Part shown: positions 1-12,319 of the stretch, one piece after another
How the letters are laid out: the number at the start of each line of letters is the position of its first letter
Position numbering within the stretch: the first letter of the stretch is position 1
From: Aplidium turbinatum
Taxonomy: Eukaryota; Chordata; Ascidiacea; Aplousobranchia; Polyclinidae
DNA length: 64,000 bases
NCBI GenBank assembly: GCA_918807975.1
Contig: OU964919.1
Span: 14,960,001-15,024,000 of the forward strand
Direction: 5' to 3'
Notes under the pieces: model-generated
What the model was told of the DNA's origin: nothing
The model's input: the letters and a program-made list of their open reading frames with translations, nothing else
Database searches by the model: none
Program-made: the position numbers and the translations under genes

Positions 1-804
1 AACGGACGTGACAATAAATAGCACAGCGGTATTCACATACGCTGCAACAAAATATGAAAAACGTAGGCTAGCAAAAGATTAGGCATTCATGCGCTTTGTT
101 GTAGAGTTATGATCGATTCAACATTAAAATAAAGTAAAAAGGGATTCTTGAAGAACATGATCAAGCCCTTTCTCTTTATTAAGTTTGTTTTCAAACTATT
201 TAAACTAGTACTATTTTGTAGAAAGAAAAGAAACAATATGGAAATACATTAAAGCTCTGATTTCAGACCGATGCCTCTCGATTCAGTTAGCTACCTGTGA
301 ATAACACTTTTTAGACAGCTGAAAGTTCGTTACACAACTCAGCAGGAATAGTCATGTGATGAGTTTAGTCTATTTGCAAGCGATGCAACGCTCATTGTAG
401 TTGGATGAATGCAAAAAATGTGAAAATCGCTTCCGCCTACGGAAAGTTTACTTCTTCCGTGGAGGAGAAAGCTCAGCTTCTGTTAGTCACAGGAAGAACG
501 TGACAAACTACATTTGTGTGATATACCTTTAAACATCGGAGTGAACTACTTCCTCGTTTATGGACAATTTTTCGTGTTCCATTACATTATACGCCTAATA
601 GTATTCACCTGCGCCTACTTTCTTGAAAAAAAGACGCATTATATATGGCTGCCATGTGAGAGCAATTTAATGAAGAAAAATTTCATTAAATTCTGAAGGA
701 AGAAGTTTTAAAGTTTGAATTACCTAACGACACTTTAGAAGTTAAAATTGTTGAAAGTGAAAAAAACTTTTTGGACAACATATAATTCTATTTAATTTCT
801 ATCA
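1..804. other. Intergenic, no gene recognised
   Basis: AT-rich sequence with only short chance reading frames. No conserved protein motif, RNA gene or complete repeat was recognised. A TAGGCTA motif lies near position 64. Confidence 0.5.
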
Positions 805-1610
805 CAGTTCTCAGCCCTTGTCTACTCTTCAGCAGAGTAGGCTACTGTGCACCTGTTTGGTGCCGCAGTAGGCCTACTCACTGCCGTAATATCGACACTG
901 CCCTAAACAGCGCCCTGCGCACAGTGACTGGATGCCTGCGTCCCACGCCATTGCACAACCTCTCCATTATTGCTGGCATCCAACTTGCTGAGCTTCGTCA
1001 CAAAGAAGCCACTCTGTCTCTCGGCCCGACGCACTGGAGTCTAACCATCTTCTTCACAACAAGATCCCTGCTCTCCCAAACGAGCACTCTCGTCGACTGA
1101 AATCAAGACAATCATTCGTGCCAACCGCTCAACTTCTGATCAACGAAGTTGATGAACAAGACATCTCTGTGGCTACTAGGGCAGATCATAAATGGAATTC
1201 TGAGTGGAAGTCAAGTACCATCAGACTCCATTCGTTCATCTCCTACGCCGACACACGCCCCATCGGCCTGACACTGCAAAGACAGGCATAAGTGCGCCTC
1301 AAAGGTCTCCGTACGGGCGTCGAGATTTTCTGCTTAACCATGGACCAATGGGGAATGGCCCCTTCCTCATCCTGTGAATGTGGTGCCGAGGAACAGACCG
1401 CAAACCACATCATCAATGACTGCTCCATCTTCAAGCCACCTAACGGAGTAAAAGGTCTGCGCGTCTTGGATGATGAAACCAAAGACTGGCTGCTGTTCAG
1501 TAGCCTTCCATTGTAGTCCGGGAACATTGTGAATTTGAGGTGGTAGGGGGATAGACCCCTCGCCTCTAGAGTATCACACGACGACGACCTTTGCTTTTAG
1601 TAGTGCAAAG
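805..1610 (+). mobile_element. LINE (non-LTR retrotransposon) 3' end, C-terminus of the reverse transcriptase ORF
   Basis: From 843 one frame reads YCAPVWCRS, then ALRTVTGCLRPTPLHNLS and ELRHKEATLSL, which is the familiar C-terminal tail of jockey/CR1-type LINE polymerases. A second frame (about 1292-1516) carries the end of the same tail, a Cys/His cluster of the form CECGAEEQTANHIINDCSIF followed by LRVLDDETKDWL and a stop. The copy is 5'-truncated and frame-broken: YSSAE and YCAPVW are separated by five extra bases (the TAGGCTA at 838-844), and a stop sits before VRLKGLRTG. A short UTR with ACGACGACG follows. The clade assignment (jockey, CR1 or a relative) is uncertain; the LINE identity is not. 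Confidence 0.8.
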
Positions 1611-4600
1611 GTGAAATACAGTACACATGAGGCCGTCTCCCTCTATACGGGATCACCAAGCAGGAAGAGAACCGACACACAAGAGTTAAAGACAAGTATA
1701 TCATAATGATGTATCATCAAACATCTCAGTTAGAGAAAAATCTTTGTTTTTGAGATTGACATTTCCTGGGCCTTAAAACAAGAAATCGCTAAAAATGCAC
1801 TATATAAAAAAACATCATTAGCACTACAAGCTATAAAAAGTTATTTCCAACATACCTAAACCCTGAAAAGTTTTCGGTCTCCTAAAACCATCTCGGGCCC
1901 CGGTTTAAAAGTATCCTCAAAACCTACCAGTCAACATTACTGCTTTAACAGTCACAGAACTTGCGCAAAGCGAATATGCTGATCAGGGTAGCTCCATTGT
2001 TGAGCTTGTACCGTACTGTTTTAATTTCTTTTTCTAACAAAAAGTTCTTACTCATCTTTAATATGCTGCTTTCCGCTTCGTCGTAGCACAAATCGGAAAA
2101 GTGGTTACTTGTTCAGCAACCCATCTATGTTGTTTTAATGTTATTTTTTCTTCACAGAACGTCGTTTAATCAGAAAACACGTTTGTGACTAGACGGAAGT
2201 AAAAGGTGTGTAGGAAACAAGGAAAGAGCATGACGGCATGAAAAGCAAAGCAGACATTTCTTTGCGCGTTCTCAATTGATCTCCATGCATAGTTGTCCAA
2301 ACGAATGCTTCAGAATTTGTGATACGTCCAATCTTGCATTCCTTTGCTTTCAAGAAGAGTGATCACAAGAAAATGATGGCAGGCACATGAAGAAAATAGG
2401 CAACCTGCACCCTCGAAAACACCCACAGTGTAACAGAAAACAAATTGAGCAGAGTGTGATAGTCACTAGGTTCTTTGACTTCGTTTTTATTTCCGTTGTA
2501 CAATTTCTTGTTGGAAACATGGAATTTATGAGGCATAGATATCATATTTATGAGGTATTTCTATCTCGTGTTCCTGCCAACACTAGTTATCATTTTTCCA
2601 TTGTTTCAAAGTTTTCTTACGTTTTAAAATGAATAATAGATTTTGTGGTTGTCTCAAAAGCTTCAAAAATCTTTCTCAGCACGTTTTTTTTTTCGATTTA
2701 TTTAAGTTTTTTCGCGGCATGTGTTCTAAGAATTCGTCATATCTTTTGGTAATGCTGTTGAGAATTAAGCCAAGAGTCAATTACGATTTCTGAACCTCGC
2801 TAATGCATTGTTGGTCTGCTTTCTGCTGAAGCACTTTACCTTATCGTTCTCACTCTAACGTATTGCAGTGTTAGCAATATCTAAGTCTCTTTAATGTGCA
2901 CTCAAGCTTATGTTTGCTGGTAAAAATTTAAATTCACAAGATTCCAAGACTTATTGCCCTATTGCTCAAATCTAAAGTCAATAAAAAATTCTTTTTTTTG
3001 AACAAGCGCCGCCGGGGAAATGCTTGCACCTTGTAGATATCTTCCCAGGAATGACGCTGGACTGTATCGTATGTTTTTTTTCTGCATCGCAGGGATCTAC
3101 TTGGACTGCAAAAGATGACTGGCCCTAATGCAATAATTTATGCATGTAGCTTTGTGCTGCAATATGTTCTCGTTTACACTGTGTACAACTGCAACAGCTT
3201 AGTTACAAATTAACAAACAAGTTGGTGGGAAAAGCAGCTTAACATTATTTTAAAGTAGCTACAATTAGACTTAGAGTGCAAAAATATATACTTATAGACA
3301 GTTTGTTTAAGTACTAATAATTTTAGCCTTTGTATGAAATCTGTTGTGAAAACGTCAGCGGTTTAAACAAAGTAACTGAGATTAATTTTTGGACCATTTG
3401 TATAAACTTTCTTGACCGTTTGTGTCTCGCCACAGTCGGCTATTGTTACAATATACAATATTTGAAAAAGTTTTTTTTTAACTGTAAAAAGTCTATCGAT
3501 GGAGTTTTTAACATATTTGCTACATTTTTTAGGGCTAAAGTATGATTAAAAGCAGGTAATTTATCATTTTTATACAACTTGTATCCCCATAGTTAAACAG
3601 TAATAGGCGAAAGCAACTCATAAACACACATTTTGAAAACTCATATCAAAGGTAAACTATTTAGTATTGTCGTTTAGTCTCGTTTAGTGCTCTCACACGC
3701 ACAGTATAAAAAAAACGACTGTATGCATTGGTCGGGTTGCTTGCTAAAAATTAACTAAGTTGAAAGACGATGTAAAACCGAGGTTTGTTTACTTTCGTTT
3801 CTCCATGGGTCGCTTCAGCAAAGAAATCTCAATTGGGGTTTCACACTTTGTCGAAAATATCATTCTCTTAGCTTTCCCATAGCAAAGAGATTTTTTTACT
3901 ATCTTGTATATTGCAATAAAGCTTGCTATAAGCGGAGCAAACTTTACAGCGATTGTGCGTTCGAGGAAGTAAGCCCACTACAAAAGGCGACAACTAGTTT
4001 CGTTTTCATATGTACACACAATGGCCAAATAACAAAAGTACAAATCTAAAACGTGCTATTTTTGTCTTTTATATCGTGGTTGATTGGACTGAGTTGCAAA
4101 AATTTCCGCTTTAAAGTTGAAATCATCGTCTACTCTGGACAAATGGATTGAAAAATGTAGTATTCACTGACTGATTAAGCTGCCCATATTCAAGTACCTC
4201 ACTGAATTTTTAAACATTGTGCTTTAATTTGATAATTATTACAGCATTTATCACGGTTAAAAAACCTAAGTATGACCATTAAAAATACAAATGCTAAAAA
4301 ATTTGTTTCTGTTTTTTTGCAAATTTAACAAACCAATAGTAATAAAAGGTTTCTGCAGACTCTTAACCTCAGTTCTGGCTTCTCGGTGTTATGGGAATTG
4401 CTAATCATCAATAATTGTAGGATCCATGTGAGAGGATTCAACCAAACGTATAATAATCAATAAAAAATAAAAAAATAAAAAAAAAAAAATTGATTTTTTT
4501 TATTGATTAACAAACCAACTTTGCAAGTTTTTCTTTTTAGATTTTTAGTTTGCTTGTAATTGCCGAAACAAAGCAGCTGACTGGAATTACGGTATTGCGT

Positions 4601-5158
4601 GACATGCAGTTGACCTTTTCAAACTTGCAGTTTATGTAAACCATGAAGCTATCTTTGTCTAATGACTGAAAAATCTACTGTAGACAAAGAGTTTCGCAAT
4701 ACCCGGTGGAAAATGTATGGATTACATTGTGTATTGTAAAATGGTATGGAGTATTTTTGAATGCAGAGACAAAAGCTTTGTTCAATGTAGCTATTAATTT
4801 TCTGAAATGTGAACATAACACCAGATGCAGGTTTGTAGCGTTTTGAAAGGCCTTGAAATGTTCCCTTTTCAACAATAGAAGAAAAAAATCTTGCCGCTTT
4901 GTTTTGAGTTCATTTTTCATCATTTAACATTCGTTTGTTGAAAGTTTTTCTTTATGTGACTCATGAAGTTTGCTTTAGAGAATATTACAGTATTTGAACT
5001 GGTCTTGGAAGATACCGTGCACCAGCAGACTTCAACCTACAACCCGCAAGATGGTACGCACCTGAGAGGATGAAAAAAAGGAGTGCCGATGACAAACGTG
5101 GTGCGGATAAAACGGATGAAAATTGTGCATAATATTCACTTGCACATAATATATATGT
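1611..5158. other. Intergenic, nothing recognised
   Basis: AT-rich sequence with homopolymer runs (for example around 4465-4505) and no reading frame with recognisable protein content. No repeat was identified. Confidence 0.45.
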
Positions 5159-5345
5159 TGGCTGCATAGCCAAGTGGTGAGAGCACTAGAACGGCAATCG
5201 AAAGGGCGCCGGTTCGACACCGCTCAAGAGCATGCGGCTGTGTTTTTGGCAGGACACCTGAAGGTGGACATGAAGATTGGCTTCCTTGCCTTCCCGTCCA
5301 CTTCATCTAAATCTTCAACCACCGGGTGTAAGCCTGGATACAACA
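5159..5345 (+). mobile_element. tRNA-derived SINE, family A
   Basis: The head looks like a tRNA promoter: an A box in TAGCCAAGTGGTGAG and a perfect B box, GGTTCGACACC, at about 5211. The body runs through AGGACACCTGAAGGTGGAC, CTTCCTTGCCTTCCCGTCCA and TCTTCAACCACCGGGTG. The same head and body recur at 30696, 27655 (minus) and 41348 (minus), with a head-only piece at 33699, so this is a dispersed repeat rather than a tRNA gene. It would be transcribed by RNA polymerase III and mobilised by a LINE. Confidence 0.85.
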
Positions 5346-8300
5346 AACAAAAAATTGTATATATTATGCTTCTTGGTTGCGTTTTTTTAGCTTTTTTGGA
5401 TTCGCTTTATGATTAATTTTACTTCAAATTACCTTGCATTTAGGTAGTTAACTCTCCACCTGCGTTCTTTCAAATTACATTTCGGCCATGTTGCTCTGTT
5501 TCGACTTATTTTTCATTTGCTTTAAGGACACCTTAATCAGCGTTTCCATTGCATTTTACATTGCGTTAGGAGTTCTAATAAAAATCTTTATGTCTCAGTT
5601 TGAAGTAGAGTGGCAGCTACACAAACAATTTAAGTTGGTAACTCTGATTATTAAGGCAAAAACACAACAATGACATAATGCGGGGAACTATGGAGCAAGA
5701 GGTTGTGTCTAACTAGTCGAAAATTTTCAGAAGTATTCAGCATATATATGGATATTTAAATAAAATATGCTAATTACCTTTATGTAGTATAATTATTGTT
5801 TTTGTTGTTAATGAAGAATAATTTTCTCACGTTTGTCGAAGTGTGTTAGGCGTACTTGGAGTGGTAGCAAATGAAGTAAAACAGAGTTGAATTCAGATCA
5901 ATTTAGTGCAGCTTAAGCTATCGATTATAAAATCGGTTTGGGTCCACTATTTTAATAAGCAAACTCTTCCATTATCATTCCACCAATAAGGAAAACAAAT
6001 AGCGGAAAACTAATTTTGGATGATTTGTGCTGACACAAAATAAAAAAAAGTGCGAATCATTATTTCAATGGTTGAAAAGCACTGAGGTACACTGATTAGC
6101 TTACATGCAAGCGCACACACGAGGTTATATGCTTTGCTTCTCTCTACTGAACTGAACTCGACTCCCTGTGAAATGTTTTACCTGCGTTCGTTGTAGTTAA
6201 CTGGCTGATTTAAATACAGTTGGTTTTGCTATATTCGCTATCGCTATACAGTTACACCTACAACAACAAGATCTCAATGTTTGGCTACACGTTCATCGAC
6301 TTTTCTTGCGACCTGTCATAATGCTTTTAAAAATGCTTATAAGTTTTGTAGAATGTTTAGATTTAAACTCTTCCGCAGGAAAAAAAGTTTTATGGGTATT
6401 TTTTATGTGACCCACCGGAATACTATTTGCATCATCCTTCTCAGTGCAATACGATAGGCTTGCATTAGTTGATTGGTGCTATTTTGGTGCTATTTTACAT
6501 TGGTGCTATTTTGTTTTTAATCACAATTAAAAAAAAAAAAGAATGACAAATGAGCGTCATACTGGGCCATTAATTTCAAGAAGAATTATGTGAATACCAA
6601 ACCAGCTTGCAATTTGAATAATAATGTAAGTACCAGTATAAAGGAAAACACTCATATCTTTGCTAGGATTCTAAACAGCAGGCAAGCAGACAGGCAGGCT
6701 ATGTAAGGTAGGCTATTGATGTTTTGAATTACTGGTGCGTTACTGATGAGGCCAGTCTCTTCAGCGAAACACATATCTATCGCTGTCAATTCTTGCTTCA
6801 CTCGACTGCTGGGAAACGTCTACATTTATCTGGTATTTTGACTTGTGCTCTTTTTACCTATTATTCTGGCAGCAGTTGTTAATTTATATTTCTTTCAAAT
6901 TATCGACTTGCATAAATTTTACCCCTACAAGTCCGTAATTTGCCAAGAAATCTATAAAGAGTTCAGGCCATATGTAGGCATCTGTACTATATATCAATGT
7001 TCGTTTGGTCAATATTTATTTGCATTGTTGACTCAAGAGATTTTCACGGAAAACTTTGGTGGTTCCCAATGATTGTCAAACAACATTGATATGCAATGTT
7101 TTACATACAAACTAATTGTATTCTACATTAATCCAATTGTGATAAAAATCGCACAGCCGCCTGTCGCCTACGTCATGAAGTTCAATAAAAGTCATCCATG
7201 TTAAAGCACTACTTTGTCTCAATATTTTCCATTAATAAATAAGCTTGTACTTAAGTGTATGCAATCACGTTCCATCCATGAAAGCACATCTTCTACAATT
7301 TTGGTCGTGATAAGCGTCTAACGCTTACCTGCCGAGCTGGTTAGCTCTGAGACACCAGTACTGATCGACGAAAAGTTGGCGAGGAGATAAATTCTCACCG
7401 TTTTTACAATTCACCAACACACCTGCAATTTCTAAACTCTTTGCTAAGACTTCTCAGGAAAAGTTTATGTAGTTAGCTAAATCGCCACAGACACTATTAT
7501 TGAGCGTTCTGATCACCCATTACATACTTTTAAAATGAGAACACTTTTGTTTTCCTAACGCCTCAAATGGTGTGATACCAGATTATTCGACTGCATTACG
7601 GTTAAGGCAACTTAAAAGATATTCAATAACTCTTTTGGACGCTACAATAAGCTTTTGCTTAAAAATCCATTTAAGTTTTGAAATATCAAAATCGCATAGA
7701 TATTACCAATAAAAGCTGTATCTATCGGTGTTAAAAAAGAAAGAAAAAATGCCTCTTTGCGTCTTTCACAATCTCGGTTCTTTTCTCAAACACTGAACAA
7801 ACTACGAAGTTAAAAAATAACTTGTGGACGAGCTTTACAATAAAAATGTTGTCGTCACAGGTGAATTTAGTTTGCATCGGCTGTTGACTTTCCAGACTAG
7901 CTGACGACCCACTAACAAAGCAGTTTTTTAAAGTCTCCAACAACCCAAGTAGTGGTGATCTCTCAATAATTTGATTGAGTTATGATTAATCCAGTAATGC
8001 ACATTCAACCTCATCAAAGTTACAGTATTTAGGTGATACAATAACCTTGGCTTGTTGATAATAGTTTTCAAGTTCTTTCTGACCTTCAAAGGTGTTTTTC
8101 TTCCTATACCTTCCTACAATCACATTGTACACTTTTTAATTGTTTGCAGAAGTATTTGTCAAAGCCATTTTTGTATTTAAGCCTTATGCTAATTTATTTT
8201 TGCAAATATGCAATCATATTGTTTGTTTTTCATATAATTATCCTGCATTGCGGGAAAGCGGACTTGAGCGCTATGCATCGGTGTACGCCTTCCGACGTAC

Positions 8301-8371
8301 ACCTGACCCACGCTGCAGCCGACGGCAATGTCTGTTTCTGGTTGTCTACTCTAATTATGACTTAAATTTGG
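5346..8371. other. Intergenic, nothing recognised
   Basis: AT-rich. A weak tRNA-like stretch near 7330-7400 could be an old SINE but is not secure. No coding exon recognised. Confidence 0.4.
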
Positions 8372-8512
8372 CTGTTGACCCACTGGGTAGAAGCAATTAT
8401 CGTAAAGTTTCTTGCCCAGAGAAACAACAGCAAGTGCGGGTGGCTGGAGTCGAACATGCAGGCTCTCGATTGCGAGCCCAACGCGCTAACCACTTGGCCA
8501 CTGCATATTGAA
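8372..8512 (-). mobile_element. tRNA-derived SINE, family C (minus)
   Basis: Read on the minus strand, the head is a tRNA-like sequence with A box GTGGCCAAGTGGTTAGCG and B box TGTTCGACTCC. It is followed by CTCTGGGCAAGAAACTTTAC, which resembles the GTGTCCTTGGGCAAGACACTTTAC core of V-SINE-like elements in fish and marine invertebrates. A related but more diverged copy lies at 16405. The sequence runs on to about 8270 without a clear end. Confidence 0.7.
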
Positions 8513-8519
8513 AAATCAT

Positions 8520-11500
8520 TGACGCCAATGAAGTGCAGGCTATCAGTCTTCGTTTTCAGATTTTGAGAAACTCATTATATTTTTGGTGTTATCAAAGTTA
8601 AAATAACTTTTTGTTCCGTGTTATCAAATTAAAGACTACGCAACAACCCAATGTTAGGTAGCATGATATTAGAACTGTTGGACACCAAAATTCTGTAAAT
8701 GTATTTCGGAATGCTTTGTTTAGAATTTAAAGATTCGTTTAAAACACTTTGTGAAAAACTATGAGGGGGAACATAAATCAAGCCCAAGCTACTGGAAGTA
8801 AACTAGCAGAAGTCGCTTGAAAGCCTTCAGGACTATAATTTTGCAAGGGTGTAGTAACAAGACAAAAGGTAGCCATGGAAAATATGTCACAAGCTGTTGG
8901 AACAACGGCAATTTTGTACAATGTTACAAAGTATCATACAAATGTAACATCAACAAAAAGTTGAGCAGAAAACATATGTTTGTTGTTTTATAGCAACGTT
9001 TTTATCTTTGGCTTTTGCATATAGCATGTACTCTTTTGAGACTAATTTAGGAAATGTAAAAATCTACAAAAAGGTGATGAAATTCATTTAATTTAAGACT
9101 AGCTGATAACTACAACACAACTGGCATTTCTTTAACGCATTTTTACCGTAGTTCCTCAGTAGCTTACTATTTGAAAAAATGCTGCGGTTTCTTGAAGACA
9201 AGTTCTCTTCACAAAACTTCTTTCTCAACCCTAACAAGCTTTATTGTCACACAGAATACAGCATGACCCACCCTATTCTTTCGCTCTGCATGCATTAGAT
9301 ACGAATACTTCTAATGTTCAGGATGTTAAATCTAAGAATGATTCATTTCAACAAAAAGCTTCCGCATATACCATAACCTAAATGCGATAGGTTTTGTACA
9401 TACATAAAGAAGACCCGGTTGCTTTTCGTTGGCGACTGATGATTCATTGCTAGATTTAAACAAAAAGCAAGAACTAAGTCCCACAGCTTTAGCAGTTACT
9501 GCGCATTTGTTTAACAAGGCTATAGCAAAGGCTTCAATACACTAGATTACATCTTTCTGCGTTAATCAGGGCAACCTAAGACTTCGGTCTACACAGGGTG
9601 AAAGCGCTATTGCTTTGTGTAAAATCTATCAACATCTCATGACTCTTCTTTCAAACGTCCTGATTTTCCTAACTTGTTTTTCAAAGGTTTTGAGATTTCG
9701 TTTTGTTTTACTTAAAAATTTACATATAAGAAAAACCAAATGTTTGCAAAGCAAAATAGCCTAATATGTTGGTATTTTTCAAACGCACTCGAAGTAAACA
9801 GCTTTAAAGCAAACTAAAAATTGTCAAATCAAAACAAATCCGTTACTACTATGTAATCTACAGAACATTTTATAAAAAGCACTTGCAATAGTTTTCACAA
9901 GTACCGGTAATACACAATTTCATAAGAAAACCCTTTAATTTTTTTTTTGCATGTTGGCTATGTTCATTTGTTCATGGTAGGCTGCATAGAATTGAATTAG
10001 GGTTTCCGTAGTGTATTTCTGCTAAACAAAAAAAAATGACGGTGGATATAAGATACTTTGTTTAAAAAAATGCGATCATGGATTAAAACCATGCTAATTT
10101 AAATGTTTGAAAAATAATTATTGTTTTTTAAATTGTCCTATGGTAAGTAAGCGACAAGTTTCTGAATAAAAATTGATCAAAAATAAGGTGTCCACTGATC
10201 TTAATCTCATTTCCTTGCATCAAATCCGACTTAAAACTGAAACTTTAATCTGTATCTGATCTTTCCGTCTAAAGGTGTTTATATGAACTTTGACGACTAC
10301 AGTAGCTATAGCCAACAACTTTTTAGAGTTTAGGCTACTATTAGTTATAACGACATAAAAATATTATATTCATGAGATTTGACACATTGTTATTTTTAGG
10401 ATACTTTTCAAAAATATGAAAAGGAAGCCAGCTCTATAAACATAAAATACCGAGCAGCACTGGAGAGCTGAAGAAATAAATCTCAAGATTTTAACGTTTA
10501 TGAAGCCTTTATCATTAATATGGGTTTGAGTAAAAGTTTCTTCATGATCACAACAGTAAATTACAACAAAAGTTTATAATAAACCATAAAAATCTACATC
10601 GTTAAAACAAATATCCACTTCTTAACGACGAAAGGAATTTAATGAGATTATACGACAAGGCAACATGTCTAAAGGACAAAAGCAAGCATGAAACAGGAAC
10701 CGCAGCATGCAAGCCTACTGCTTATTCTGGAAGGAATTGCCTAGGTTTGCAAAGGGTAAAAGACCTATCTTTAGAACTCAGATTTACCTATGAAGGTAAC
10801 TTTGAAATCTGCCAAACAAAGCATTGGCAAGCCTCAAATCATACTAGCTAAACTGACTGGTAACAAATATGTTCTTTAGAAGCTTTTGTGTGGATAATTA
10901 TTTAACAAAACATAGAAATAAAAGCAGATTATCACCTTACGCATATTTTCATAGTTTAGCTTAGTTTGCATCAAAAGAACATATCTTGTTGTTTGGTTAA
11001 ATACCTGGTGAGCAGTTTTATTCAATTTTAACATTTTCCTATCGTTTTTTTTTTGTCATATTAAAGAGACTCCGTGGAAACCAAAAATGTTTGGTTAGTG
11101 TTACTTGTGGCCTATACGTTTACGAGGTATGATACAATATAGCCAGTCTTGGATCACAGCCGTCAAAGGGCTTGTCAGTTGTGTCTTATTAACGTAGGCT
11201 TATGTTTAACACTTAGCATAATATCCTTACTTAACGACGATCCAAAGTAAATATGGCGACTTTGCAGCAACATTATTTTGTTCTGGGCCATCTGCATCCT
11301 ACATGGTAGGGCTGTCCGGCAATAAAAATATTTCTAAATACTTTGTTTCTTTTCGAAACAAAGTTCTACTTTTCCTCATTACCCAAGCGTTTCGGTTTGT
11401 TCGCAGTTGAAGATTTTTCTACCCCGAAACGTAATCCAACTCAAGAATCCTTGTTTTATAACTTACTGCATTTAAAAAGTTAATCGTTTCTTCTTGAGTT

Positions 11501-11600
11501 TTTTATCCAACAGAAGCCCTAGCGACAGTTAATCACTTCCTCAGTGATCAGAAGCAGCGATTACAGCCAGAAAGTATTACGCTTGCAAACACAAATTCAT
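8520..11600. other. Intergenic, with one dispersed repeat
   Basis: No gene recognised. At about 10950-11035 (TAGTTTAGCTTAGTTTGCA followed by ACCTGGTGAGCA) the sequence matches the downstream half of the hairpin repeat at 36347-36425. This is a decayed copy of that element. Confidence 0.45.
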
Positions 11601-11605
11601 GTGAT

Positions 11606-11784
11606 GAAGACGAGCCCCATACTTGAATCCAAGCATCGGGTATGAGAAGATAAGGCTCTCGTCATTTTTACAGCATAGGTTGAGATGAGCAGTATTTTTC
11701 AAGAACCACCTGAAGCTGGGAGTCGAATCAAAATTGCATGATTGGAAAGTGATCGCCTTTTCCGCTGCGCCATTCCAAAGCAAA
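11606..11784 (-). mobile_element. tRNA-derived SINE, family B (minus)
   Basis: The reverse complement begins GCGCAGCGGAAAAGGCGATC and ends near ATGCTTGGATTCAAGTATGG. Both ends match the plus-strand copy at 54772-55025. The B box here is diverged (TTTGATTCGACTCC), which suggests an older copy. Confidence 0.75.
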
Positions 11785-12212
11785 TAAGTTAATAACAATT
11801 TTGCAAAGAAAATGTGACATTGTGAAATGCCTGCATCTGAGCAAACAAAATTTGCACAGCTTTGTGTTCATGACAAGAACTTGTCAAAGAAAGGTTTTCA
11901 GGTTGAGTTTGGCTATGTTAAAAAAAAAGGAAGAAATATATTGAAATGTGTCGCCTTTCAATGAGAAACAGAACGTTTTGTAAAAAAAAACTATCTATTG
12001 CATAGTTGAAAATTTTAAGGCTGATATTTAAGAGCAACGTCGGCAATGTGGGCTGCCAGTAATCTGCTCTCTGTAATTATATTTGTACTTTCGTTAGGTG
12101 ATTTTGGCAAAGAGGCTTTGATGTATTGCTAATATCCGACCATAGCCTACATTATGTTGCTCTGGATATTTACAAAATCAATGACACTGAGCCATATAGG
12201 AAAAAGGCGAAA

Positions 12213-12317
12213 TCAGTGGTTCCCAAAATGGCGTTCACAGACCACTGGGGTCCGTGCAGCTGCTCTAAAGGGTTCACCATGCAAAATATTAAACCTTTAA
12301 ATCTTTGAGAACTGCTG
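12213..12317. mobile_element. Possible hAT-type MITE
   Basis: It starts CAGTGGTTCCCAAAATGG and ends TTTGAGAACTGCTG, an imperfect inverted pair of the kind seen in many hAT MITEs. No clean 8-bp target duplication was found, so the call is tentative. Confidence 0.45.
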
Positions 12318-12319
12318 AG